A DNA stretch of 64,000 bases, taken from the NCBI GenBank assembly GCA_907163375.1, contig CAJQUW010002095.1, forward strand, positions 434,001 to 498,000, read 5' to 3'. Made by a program: the position numbers and the translations under genes. Numbering within the stretch: position 1 is the stretch's first letter; each line of letters opens with the position of its first letter. This document shows, one piece after another, positions 23,030-34,349 of the stretch. Source of the stretch: Prostheceraeus crozeri (Eukaryota; Platyhelminthes; Polycladida; Euryleptidae). The notes under the pieces are model-generated. The model searched no databases. It worked only from the letters and a program-made list of their open reading frames with translations, and was not told the origin of the DNA.

Positions 23030-25950
23030 TATATATACAGTATATGTTGAGAGAAACAACATATACATGAGATAACATGAGATAAACAATACAATGACAC
23101 TATACCACACCGATTACAATCGAACTAATGCTATACACCCAATAATTACAACTACCGGTACGTATGGTGGGTGATGGAAAGTGGATAATGGAGGTCACCA
23201 ATGGAACTACAATGACATTCTACTACACCGAGTGCAATCGATCTAATGCTACACACAATACCAAAGGCATGGAAAATTATTTCTCCTCTTGAATCTATTT
23301 GCTACCGCAGGTTTCGTAGTGCGTCTACAATACTTCATGGAATTCTACATCTCTTCATTTGTTCTTCATTTGTCTTCATCCACAATGATATGATGTGCAG
23401 CATGGTAGCATGTATTATGATTTGCTTTGCATTTGATATGATTTGCATTATGGCAATCATTCATATTCAAATTAATGTCTCCGTCAGAGACAATAACAAA
23501 GTTCATTTGTGCTCAAGATCTCAAGATCATGTATCAATTTTCGTCTACAAGTACACGTGGGCGCTAACTGACTGCACAAAATTATATTTCACAGCTGTTC
23601 ATTATGCTGGGTGGAGAACAACAGAAGTTACATAACAAGTTAGACGACACGGATAAGTTGGCGGCTATAAGATCCTCATACAAAACCACAGGCACATTAC
23701 ATGAAGTTTCAACGTTTTATGCAGAAGGATAACTTTGTGTAGATTACATTTCCCTATGGTACTTAGCAGATCTATCACTCGTACAATAGCAATTGCCATG
23801 AATATCATAGCTAGAGGTTGGATCACCAATTATGTGAAATTCATATGTTTATAGACTCATCCATTGATACAAATGATCTTTAAGTCAAAGGTGTAAAGTT
23901 TTGCTGCCTTTAATTCGCAATTACAATCATGAATTTGAAAGGGTATTCTCATCCACAATGTCACAAAATCAACTTTTAGAGATGAAACATTCAATTATTT
24001 CATAATGCCATATTATTATTATTGTATCCTCATAAAGTCATAAAATATCTGTTATTAGACTTTGAATTGTATTACATGTAATTGTAGATAGTCTCGAACC
24101 AGCAATGTTCATCTTCTTGAGAACTAGCAGAGCCCGACTCATGATAGGAATTTTCGATGTGATGGCATTTCAGAACATAAACACATTTATAGCATGCGAC
24201 AGTGGCAGTGTACCATCTTGTGTAGCTACTAACCTACCACCAAAGGACAATCGTTCGATTACGCCGGATGTCATATTTTCAAGTTGCAGCTACTTGACCG
24301 TTTAATCGACCCTTGCAGTTTCCCCTGAATGTCTCAGGATGTTTTCTACACTTATGTACCTTTTCTGACATAGAGAGGATTGCTTACGATAGCTCTACCA
24401 CTATTCCGATAAGTCTGCTTACCAGTTGTTTAGCGACAGTACTGCTTTGCTAGCATTGAAGGAAACCATTTTTAAATGAACTCAAATGTATTTTTCAATG
24501 CAAAACTTGGGAACGAAGAAAACGTCATGATGTCATGAAGAAATGTGAGTTGAAAATTCTGGAATTAAGAAAACAAAGTTACAATGTCAGTTGATGAAAA
24601 ACTGTAAATGAAATTGGACAACTTAGAAGTGCATCTCTGAATTTCAAAAACACATTTCTGACTGTTTTACTGTGAATGAGCTGTGTAGCTGACAGGTATT
24701 AATCAGAGTACAACTTTGAAATAAGAGTATCTTTATATACATTCAGTTCTGACTGGATTTTTCAATTCTTACTAAAAAAATGAGAAAGTAAGTAGCCAAT
24801 TACACTAAGAAGAGCAAACATTGCTTAAAGTCAACAATGATTGCTTTTTATGGCAAGAATTGTTGCTGTTTCATCGTTGTCAGACGCGCGAAATCGATCT
24901 CAAAAATTGCATTTAAGTTGCAGAGAATATTGTTGATTGACTTGCAGCAATTTGCTAAATTTTGTAATGTTGACATTCACAATCGCGTGTCTAAAACACT
25001 TATGACGCAAAATTAGAAATTTTACTGCAAACTTTCAAAAACTGCGTTGATCAGTAGACATTCGCATTGCCAAACAACTTGACTCTGTGTCGATGTTACA
25101 TTTTCTTATAGATAAAAAGAAATATATGTATATCGAATATTACCGATCTGAGACGAACCAATTTTCTTAGAAGATAAATTAAATGAAGATTACTTATAGA
25201 TTGTCATGAATAGCCATTTCCGCGTAGGTAATTATGAGCAAGCATAAAATTACAAGTGAATACATGAATTTATACACTTCACACTGTGCGCGAATATTCC
25301 AATCCGCCAGAGCAAATCTGATCGAATTGTATAAATTTGAACTAGAGATTCGTTGCACGAATACTGGATTTTTATCAATGAATAAAAATGATCAATTCTC
25401 GTTTTTCAAGACTTCTGGTTCATCTTTAGCAAAGCCCTTGATTGTCACGCTTTTCAATATACTAACTTTTGAAAGTCACCTTCTAGTGAACAGTAATATT
25501 GATCTTGATTGGAGTCTGAGAACACCATTTACATAATATTCGCATTGCATGCTGTGTGTGAACGTAATCCTATGATGCGCTTGCTTTGTTGACAATTAGC
25601 TGCCCAAGTAAACGAATATTTTTAAAGGCTGGTCATGTTAGCAAATGATAGTGTCATTCACACAGAGAAGTTTTGCTTCTCAACGACTGTAAGGCATTTT
25701 GATAGTATTTTCTAACAATTCTTTGGGTCCATTTTCCAATGGTGCGAAGTCATTACGACAGTCACATTTGTTTTCATTTGTTGCCGACTTTTTTTCTATT
25801 GCGTTATTTCTTATTTGTGGCTTGTTCAATGTATAATGACATGTCGAATGATTATATTCATATATTCAGTATAGTTTGAGAATTTGCGCTTATCCATCAA
25901 ATATATGAATCCTTATCGCGAATTTCGGTTTCGCGCCAAATCCTGACTTT
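23030..25950. other. No gene recognised
   Basis: AT-rich sequence. Frames of 129 codons at 23,246 and 100 codons at 25,234 have no recognisable domain and no support from repeats. Nothing else could be assigned. Confidence 0.5.
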
Positions 25951-25954
25951 ACAA

Positions 25955-26475
25955 ATACAAATGAATATTTTAGGTGCTACATGGTGTGACAATTTGAGTT
26001 GGAGTATTCACTTTCGTCATGTGTTAACAATTTGTTCAATGAGTTTGTACATGATGAAAATACTTATAGTCTTAGTGAACCATGATGAACTGTGGCTTGT
26101 TTTTAATAGCGTTGTGCGAAGTGTTGTTATGTGTTGTTCTTGCTTATTTGGCATTCTAAATGCAGAAACAAACTGTTCATATAATCGAAAGACTTAAACG
26201 CGCGAGGAAGATCATTTGTACATCAAAGTGTCAATGTAGCAACAATGCTACAAATTTCCATCAAAAACGTCTAATAAATTTCATGTCCCTCTTCGAAAAG
26301 TGCCAATTGACAAGTCATCCATTATATTCAATCGTGCCTCACCCAAGAAATGGAAGACTGACAGCCCCTTACAGCAGAACTAGCTTACGGTGGAACTGCT
26401 CTGTGATAATGTCGATTTTATTTAACGGTATGGATAGCTTAAGTGATCTCACATGTGCCATTCCTTACTGACTTC
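25955..26475 (+). pseudogene. Jockey-like LINE 3' fragment (reverse transcriptase C-terminus)
   Basis: The frame begins NILGATWCDNLSWSIHFRHV, the thumb box that follows the reverse transcriptase palm. It continues to MMKILIVLVNHDELWLVFNS. After a frame change at about 26,160 it reads IERLKRARKIIC and later HPLYSIVPHPRNGRLTAPY. This layout matches the LINE at 34,350-35,950 (GVHFSQDLKWSTHAK, LRILRPLIDRDEM, IQRRVHRLICG, HPLHSM), so both belong to one general type. The catalytic palm is absent and at least one frameshift is present. It would be the 3' end of a 5'-truncated insertion on the plus strand, with its 3' end beyond 26,475 not sharply defined. Confidence 0.72.
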
Positions 26476-26479
26476 CTTA

Positions 26480-29440
26480 TGTTATGTTACTCTTGATTTT
26501 CATTCCAATGTATTTTTTATTCTTTCTTTCTTATAAGCTGCATATTTTCAGATTTGATATGTCAACTCGTATATTATTATGCACTGTTAAGAAAAGCGGT
26601 CCTTAATGAAAAATCGGCAGGGTTCATCCATATCCAGAGGTCCGGAGAGTCCCACTCCCCATATGGAGCCCATGTGGTCCGCATTTTACAAGGGTCTGTA
26701 TGAGGGTCTATATTTTATGTCTATTTTACTAGGGTCCGCTTTGAATGTCCGAGCGCGTTCGTGTCCTGTAATCAGTGCTATCACATTCTAGTTGTGTGAC
26801 ATAACTATGCCATATTAGTCCTCTTGTGTCATCTTAACACTTTCCGTATGAGAAGGGAATATCACTCACTCAATGAATGCATCAATTAATGAAAATTTTG
26901 CAGAATGTTTGCAACTGAAAATTTCAATGAAAATAGGAATTTTCGAAATTTACTCACGATTCTCGGGATTCCTATACTCATCTGATAATTATTTATTTCG
27001 TCCCTGACATGAAACACAGTTGCTTCTAACCATTAGTTTAGTTTCAACGGAAGCATTTTGGTGTATGAGAAATATGCTCACAATACTACCTATAAAGGCA
27101 ACGGACCAATGGTCCTCTTTGTATCTCTATTACGTACCCATCTGGATCACGGATCGCATTTGTTAATTCGGACATTTACTTGTACGTTATGTGGGAAGAT
27201 AACTTAATAACGTACAATGTGAGACAAGGACAATAACATAGACGGTAAGTGAACGGCAAAGCTATTGCCATGGCAACCCAATGCCAATCACGAATTCGGC
27301 ATAAAAACTTGTCTGGGTTTTGTTTGATAAAAATTTGGTAACATCAACCATCATGGAATTTCCTCATCATGAAGGAAAAAAGGGAACATGTACTATGTTA
27401 AGAGAATTGTGAATCATGCAGACATAGCCGATAAAGTACATGGGTTCGCTATTGGTTCGATTATTGTGTCAATTAGTGATCAACACATTCTGAGGTACAT
27501 TTGATTGAAAAATTATCGGCAATAGTTCACTGCTTCTACCCGTGAATTCTTTTTGACAAATACTCTTTACAGTAGGATTCTTTATAAGTCGCTAGTTGTA
27601 CAAAATGTTCTTCGGAAAATCGTTTCCATTGGGATTTCCATAAATGAAGCGGAATTTCTGATGTTCTCTCTTCACACAAATGACAGAGTCTTTGATTTCT
27701 AATTGAGTTATGTCACTATACGTACATGCATTCTGGGGGCAGCAAATGACATTCTGCAACTGATATCTATCCTGACTATTATTGCATGTATCAATTACAG
27801 ATCAGTGCATCGCTATTGACATCGCTTTATGGTAAAGCAGTCTTATGAACTGTTCTTTGTAAGTTATTGTTTGGTCACTAAGAGAAATGCCACTGTAAAA
27901 TCAAGCAGATGGCTTGCGAAAAGCGCGCATGAATCGATTTGATTGAATTTTAATCCCTTTTTCTCACCTTCAACATACAACTATAAAGCAGCCATCACCT
28001 GCTCTATTATATGCTTCTTCCAGTTGACTATGTTCCTTATCATCCACACGTTTCAACTTCCACACATCATCGGCATTTTTTCTTTCAATTCACAAGATGT
28101 TCGATTAAGCCTCCCTTGTCGACATGTCACGCTCGTCAAGGCAAATTGACATTCCCAAAGAGGACTTCACTTATGATGTTTTGTATACTGTCAACACTCG
28201 GTATGCGGCACTCTCGCTAACTGGCGTTTTGTCTTGTATACGCCGGGGACCGGATAGGAGAGGGCTGACTGCAGTATCTTGATAGGTTTAAGAAGTTTCT
28301 CAGAAACTATTACAGCACTTAAGAAAATTAAGTATATAAAGAAAGTTAATTCGGTGTAGCATGTGATGTCGGATTATATTGGAACATTTCTGATAATTTA
28401 TGAAAATGAAATAATGAAATCCAGCTGGTAAATGTCAGTCGATATAACAAATTTTGCTTTCTATGAACTTAAGTGTCCAGAAGCTATTTGGAATTGGAAT
28501 CATTGCGAATATGTATTATTCCATGGATTATGCTGCAGGTTTCGATACCCTGGCACTGAGCTTCTAATCTAAAATCAGTTCTGTAATGAGCACTGCCAAT
28601 GCTCTCCAGGCACAGCATTGAGTGACATGCTTTTTTTAATGATTGCCTGATTAAAATCTGTATTTTCCATTAACCGAAGTGTTTTTGACATACCAACCGT
28701 ATTGTGCATTCTGCTTTACAAACACGGTATGGTACAGGCCAGCAGGTAAACGTAGCACATGAGCATCAGAATTTACATTCAGCCGGTCATTAGAAATATA
28801 GCTATTGCTTATCAATATAGCAAAGTATATATCAATTTGGTACAGGGAAGAACCCCAACAGATACTATTCCAAAACATTGCTTCCGAGGTCACTGAACGG
28901 AATAGTTACTTCAATTTTATGTACTTCCAATGCAGCACTTACTGCATTAATTTTATATTGCATTGAATTTATAAGTTTAGCATCTAAAAGTCTTTTCTCG
29001 AACTCTGTTATTTAAACGCTTTGCACAACATGAGATTGTGGTTTTAGCTTTCATCTGTTTTGCTGTTGAATACAATCGCTCAAGGAGACAAATGGCATTT
29101 TTTCAATTGCACTGAATGTCAAAATTTGCAGACATCCGTTTGTTTAGAATCAGAACATGATTCATTACTTTTGAATAGAAACATTAAAGATTTCTGCAAT
29201 ACCACAAGGTTTATCAAGAATTGATTTCAATCTATTTCTGTTAAGAAATCAATTAACTGCAATTTTCTGATGGCAGCAATCAACTGATTGCCATTATTTA
29301 AATAGATTTTGTTGGATACTTGACTTAATTGGACGTGAATATTGATCAATTCGATTACACAAGTAATTCCCTGCATCGTAGTTATGATGATAATTACCAT
29401 TGATTCGCTTTGCTAAAGCTAGTTAGACTAGGATATAGAC
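26480..29440. other. No gene recognised; one short perfect hairpin
   Basis: Mostly AT-rich. A hairpin with stem TTGTACGTTAT / ATAACGTACAA lies at about 27,180-27,219. A stretch at 26,620-26,790 rich in GGGTC/GGTCC words has no motif. Open frames at 27,943-28,220 and 28,651-28,893 show nothing I recognise. Confidence 0.45.
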
Positions 29441-29650
29441 GGTTAGAATAGCGGTTTGTTGATAATCATTTCAGCCAATCATTTAAGCACCGATCTAAGT
29501 CAGTGCTTCTAGATTTTCAGAAGCATAGAAATAAACTGTTTATCTGAAGTTCGCTAGAATGGAAATTATGGAATTATGAAATTATTAGAATGGGAATTTA
29601 TTGCTGTCAATTTCTATGTTCAGAAGAATCAAATTGCTGAAGCATGCAAC
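29440..29650 (+). repeat. Interspersed repeat family B, copy 2
   Basis: The block at 29,468-29,522 (TTGATAATCATTTCAGCC, then CACCGATCTAAGTCAGTG) matches 57,640-57,695 and the reverse of 19,868-19,930. It lies directly before the left end of family A copy 2. Confidence 0.6.
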
Positions 29651-29686
29651 CATAGAATTAGACAGGTCGCCTCTTCTTCTGCTGTA

Positions 29687-30330
29687 CTACACCATCTCCA
29701 CTTTAATTACAGAACTCTGCAGTTATATTCAAGAATTCAGCAGATTTATTTCAGCATTTCAAGTTTATATTTCAGATTGAAGCATCTATATTTTTGACAA
29801 CAACATTTTAATTTCAGAGAATTTTTGTGCGTATGTTTAAATCATTTATATTTGAGAATGCAACACTTATATTTCAGAAAATGTCATTTCTAATTCAGAA
29901 ATAGACTTTATATTTCAGAAATGATCATTTATAATTCATTTTTAGTCATTTATATTTCAGAATTCCAGAAAAGACGATATATATTTAAGAAAGTGTCATT
30001 TATATTTCAGATTTGCAGTTTATATTTCAGAACCGGTCATATATAATTCATTTTTAGTCATTTATATTTCAGAATTCCAGAAAAGACGATATATATTTAA
30101 GAAAGTGTCATTTATATTTTAGATTTGCAGTTTATATTTCAGAACCGGTCATTTCAATTTGAGATATCTGCACTTATAATTCAGACGCTAGAAGTAATTC
30201 AGAATACGTCATTTATATTTCAGAAATCCCCATTTCACTTTCAGAATTGGTCACTTGCAATTCAGATGTCAAGTTTTAATTTCAGAAACGATGAAATATA
30301 TTTCAGAATGCATCAGTTTAATTTAAACAC
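29687..30330 (+). repeat. Foldback left arm
   Basis: About 16 units with TTCAGA, nine of them the exact core TTATATTTCAGA. Open frames in this arm (for example 30,125-30,391) are by-products of the short repeat and have mirror copies in the other arm. Confidence 0.85.
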
Positions 30331-30433
30331 TTCTCAGTTGTCAGAAAATGCTTGCAAAGATCCGAATAGTGTGCAGGAGGCTAAGGTATAAATTGGTCAA
30401 CACAGATGATTGATAAAACTACTGTTGGTGACA

Positions 30434-30646
30434 ATGCAAATGTCCGAGAATTGTGCAATTTGTTTGAGACCAATGTCAAAAGCAACATTATTACGAATCC
30501 TGCCATGCATGCATTTATTCCACCGCGAATGCATTGCTCCTATTACGAACAGCGTCAATGCGTTAAATATAAAATCTCTGGATGAAAAAACGCATCTTTT
30601 ATCTTACAAAATCAAATTAAAGAATATTGAATATCTCACAAAGTGA
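30434..30646 (+). CDS. Partial RING-H2 finger fragment in the foldback loop
   Basis: From the ATG at 30,434 the frame reads MQMSENCAICLRPMSKATLL, then RILPCMHLFHREC. Spacing C-x2-C-x14-C-x-H-x2-H-x2-C gives the first six of the eight zinc ligands of a RING-H2 domain, which in known proteins binds a ubiquitin-conjugating enzyme. The last Cys pair and the usual Trp are missing: the frame goes on as IAPITNSVNALNIK without cysteines to a stop at 30,646. The fragment may be one exon of a spliced gene, a captured piece of a host RING gene, or a decayed remnant. The left arm beside it has many acceptor-like TTTCAG sites and an AAG|GTATAA donor-like site at 30,383-30,391. It is 70 codons, so function is unproven. 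Confidence 0.5.
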   Translation: MQMSENCAICLRPMSKATLLRILPCMHLFHRECIAPITNSVNALNIKSLDEKTHLLSYKIKLKNIEYLTK

Positions 30647-30717
30647 TAGAAGCTTCTTTTTTACTGAAAATGCCACTTCTGATTTAAAGAAACAAATTCT
30701 GAAAAATTCGACATTCT

Positions 30718-31356
30718 CAAATTTAATTGATGCATTCTGAAATATATTTCACCGTTTCTGAAATTAAAACTTGACATCTGAATTGCAAGTGACCAATTCT
30801 GAAAGTGAAATGGGGATTTCTGAAATATAAATGACGTATTCTGAATTACTTCTAGCGTCTGAATTATAAGTGCAGATATCTCAAATTGAAATGACCGGTT
30901 CTGAAATATAAACTGCAAATCTGAAATATAAATGACATTTTCTTAAATATATATCGTCTTTTCTGGAATTCTGAAATATAAATGACTAAAAATGAAATAT
31001 ATATGACCGGTTCTGAAATATAAACTGCAAATCTAAAATATAAATGACACTTTCTTAAATATATATCGTCTTTTCTGGAATTCTGAAATATAAATGACTA
31101 AAAATGAATTATATATGACCGGTTCTGAAATATAAACTGCAAATCTGAAATATAAATGACATTTTCTTAAATATAAGTGTTGCATTCTCAAATATAAATG
31201 ATTTAAACACACGCACAAAAATTCTCTGAAATTAAAATGTTGTTGTCAAAAATATAGATGCTTCAATCTGAAATATAAACTTGAAATGCTGAAATAAATT
31301 TGCTGAATTCTTGAATATAACTGCAGAGTTCTGTATTTAAAGTGGAGATGGTGTAG
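30718..31356 (-). repeat. Foldback right arm
   Basis: Reverse complement of the left arm, with the same unit order, the same 112-bp internal duplication and the same outer 20 bp. It differs by scattered substitutions and small gaps. Confidence 0.85.
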
Positions 31357-31879
31357 AAAGGAAACATTGGAACGTTAATGAGATGGCATGATATGATGAC
31401 ATAATACCATAGCAATCGAACAATGAGCAGCCAGTTCAACATTAAACACGCCAAATTGTGCGAAGTTTCAGTGACTGTTATCAACCGGATCATACAGCAA
31501 AGAGACACAATCGATGTCAAGTTCTACAGAGAAGTTTGTGAATGTTTTTTCGTGCAGCGGTTAACTTTTTGATAATGATCAGAGGTCCAAAATTATCGAG
31601 GAAACCTTTGCGCAGTGATCTGAATTCTTCGAATCTGATGGAATCGTAGCGATCGGAGCATTTTGAAGGAATTCACAGCAATCCGCAAGCGGCGCACGAC
31701 AGTCTTTTATATCTCTGCAAGGTATTAAAATTTTCTTTTAGCCCACTTAGTAAGTTCCTGCATGTGCCACTGTTTTGAATCAGTTTGCACTTCTGGCAAA
31801 GTAATACGCTTAAACAATCCAATTCTATGCATACAGTTGTAGATCTTTGTCGTTAGGCTCTCTGTCGTAAGTTACTTAA

Positions 31880-32015
31880 ATATCACAATACCTTGATATA
31901 TGAGGAGAAATGATAATAACCGTGAATATTCACAAAGCACAATGATAAGTTGCCGGTGCCCTCTCATTGTCAACCACTGAAAGCCGCCATCGTTTAGGTA
32001 CCGCCGTCATGACAA
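31880..32015 (+). repeat. Interspersed repeat family C block between two family A copies
   Basis: The stretch with GAATATTCACAAAG, CATTGTCAACCACTG and GTCATGACAACGCAC matches the reverse of 19,645-19,760 and, more loosely, 57,790-57,865. It lies in the spacer of the large inverted repeat formed by the two facing family A copies. Confidence 0.6.
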
Positions 32016-32251
32016 CGCACCGAGCATTACTTTCAATATGCATGTCCGCTCTAGTGCCATATTATTGTGGAGTGTTGGATTTCTGTGATGGTAATTATTT
32101 ACTGAAAAAGTGAATGAAAATCATGCGTGCCCAGATAATGTAGACTTTTGAGAGTTATTATTAGAATACAGCGTTTTGCGAGATAGAGATACAAGTAGGT
32201 TATGTAACCCAATATCCTCTAGAATCCAGGATGCCATCAGTCTGTCACAAT

Positions 32252-32682
32252 CACAGAATTGGATTGTTTAAGCTTCTCACTTTGCTAGAAGTGCAAACTG
32301 ATTCAAAACGATGGCACATCCAAGAACTTACTAAGTGGGCAAAAAGAAAATTTTAATACCTTGCAGAGATATAAAAGACTGTCGTGCGCCGCTTGTGGAT
32401 TGCTGTGAATTCCTTCAAATTCGAAGAATTCAGATCATTGCGCAAAAGTTTTCTCGATAATGTTGGGCCCTCCTATCATTATCAAAAAGGTAGCAGGCGC
32501 ACGAAAAGGCGTTCACAAACTTCTCTGTAGAACTTGACATCGTCTTATCTCTTTGCTTTGTGATGTGGTTGATAACAGTCACTGAAATTTCGTACAATTA
32601 AGCGTGTTTAATGTTGAAATGTCTGCTGATTGTTCGATTGCTATGGTATTATGTCATCATATCATGCCATTTCATTAACAGT
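32252..32682. mobile_element. Family A DNA transposon, copy 3, truncated and inverted
   Basis: It starts CACAGAATTGGA (32,252) and is the reverse complement of the family A sequence at 31,357-31,829, forming a stem of about 430 bp with a spacer of about 420 bp. The distal end, including the second TIR, is missing. Confidence 0.75.
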
Positions 32683-32689
32683 TTGATGT

Positions 32690-34340
32690 TTTGCCCACGC
32701 CGATGAGCAGTGACGGCTATGCAAGTTACAATCAACATGTCTCTGTTTTTGCAAATCAACCAATTAATTGATTGCAATTATTGACCGACAGCAATGTAAT
32801 TGATTTTGATTAGCCCTTGTTTCTCCCCATCTAATCAGAGAGACCAGATGAAAATGGAAATAAATTTATGATGAAAGGGAGAATTATTCTTATACGCTAA
32901 ATATATATATGGAACAACTTAATTTCATTTACATGTCAGCTGCATATTTGATAATTATTGGCTACATGAAACACTGTATTGCTCCTATTAAAACAGCAAA
33001 CACTTCAATTAACTTCATACACATCGATGAATTACCTTAATTGTCATCATGCTCCGTGGAAAGATGCTTAAACTCTTTTCTTTTATAATGAAATCCGACG
33101 CAATTGATTTTGCATTGCTTCGGATAGTTTCTCAGTTCGGTCGAAGTGATTGTCCCAATTTCCTGTTCATGCATGTCGACATCTCTACAAAGGTCGAAAG
33201 AATAGAGAATCATGTTTTGCAGTTTGGCAACCGAATGACCATCAATGTAACTTTCTACGCGGTAATGATACAATCTGTAGAACTGATCGTAGTCCCGCAA
33301 TCTGTAATGGTTCCATCATTTTCACAGTTGTGCCTTTGATGTTGCCGAAGAGATTATACAAAAACGGCGTAATTGAAATATGGAAGGTTTCTCGATATTG
33401 CGAACATACGCTTTCAGGAGGTAGGGAGTCATTGTGACGTCACAATTAGAAAATTCGATCTCGATAATAGCTATTTGATATCATTCATCAGGATATGTAA
33501 TTTAAACAAATTGAAGAGAAATTCACAATGTAATTTAAATCGCAGACAACGACAAAATAATAAAATATGAGGATCACGCTTGAATGTTTCATGACTTTTA
33601 CTTACAATGATGCATTTTACTATCATTTATAAGTCCCCGCTGTTGATTCAATCTCATGACTTAGGAAGACAGGTAATCTGGGCAGGCAGGTATTTTGACT
33701 TTGATTTTGAATCGTCCTGAAGTGGGGTTCAAGGGCCTGCAGGTGAAGCAGGTATCATTGCAAGTTAAAAGAAATTTATTCGGTCTTTCCTTGTCAACAT
33801 GTAGAGGGTTGCATCGTTGAAACCTGAGGGAGAACATGACAATCTTACGTGTTGCATCAGAATAGGAATCGGGTAGGATTTTTTTGGCGTCGGCACGACT
33901 GGAACCTTGCCCGCCTCATTTTAAGTTACAGTAGTAGCCATCTGTCGTATTTCAAAATTCACTCAGGTTGTTTCCTGTTCAGAGCTAAGGTATATGTATG
34001 GGCATTCATAAGCTCATATACATATCCACCAACTAAATGCGGTTTTTGGTTAATGGAGCTATTGCATGCATTCATATACTCGTAAATATTCGTAAATACT
34101 CTTAAATAATTCGAAATATACAAACGCGTGGTTGCCTTTCAAACTGTTATTATGAATCTCATCTGCAAGGGAAATTGCCATGTTATCAAGTCTATTCAAG
34201 TAATCGCTTATTTCAAAATCAATGGAAATCATGACAAATACTGAAAGTAATGGTGGCGACTCACTAACATGAAACACTAAGGCAGGACAAACTGAACGTA
34301 AAATATATGCATATCGCGACGTACTCGCAACATACGGCAC
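32690..34340. other. No gene recognised
   Basis: Overlapping frames of 87-96 codons on both strands at 33,037-33,437 have no domain. The part from about 34,060 may be the 3' end of the minus-strand LINE that follows, but it is not recognisable as such. Confidence 0.45.
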
Positions 34341-34349
34341 AAAATTTGA

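Larger units (their letters stand above)
29687..31356. mobile_element. Foldback-type element with long repetitive arms and a RING-encoding loop
   Basis: Outer ends CTACACCATCTCCACTTTAA (29,687) and its inverted counterpart (ending 31,356) open two arms of about 640 bp, nearly identical in reverse. The arms consist of short units built on TTTATATTTCAGAA, spaced roughly 20-30 bp. Each arm also contains an internal duplication of about 112 bp (for example 29,942 and 30,054). Arms made of short tandem units are the mark of foldback elements. The loop of about 390 bp encodes half a RING-H2 finger. There is no transposase, so mobilisation would need help in trans. It sits inside family A copy 2 with no clear target duplication. 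Confidence 0.78.
29651..31829. mobile_element. Family A DNA transposon, copy 2, interrupted by a foldback element
   Basis: The left end CATAGAATTAGA (29,651-29,662) and the first 35 bp match the left end of copy 1. After 1670 bp of foldback element the family A sequence resumes at 31,357 (AAAGGAAACATTGG) and runs to the right end TCCAATTCTATG (31,818-31,829). Without the insertion the copy would be about 509 bp, close to copy 1. Flanks CATGCAAC and CATACAGT are at best a weak target duplication. Confidence 0.75.

Noticed and set aside
30434-30646. Complete RING E3 ligase gene
   Set aside because: Only six of eight zinc ligands are present and the frame ends without the final Cys pair, so it is reported as a fragment only.
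30125-31218. Open frames in both arms of the foldback element (85-88 codons, nearly identical, opposite strands)
   Set aside because: They are translations of the short tandem unit in mirror arms, rich in Phe/Gln/Ile from TTTATATTTCAGA, with no domain.
33037-33437. Frames of 87-96 codons on both strands
   Set aside because: They overlap each other in antisense with no motif, so at most one could be real and nothing supports either.
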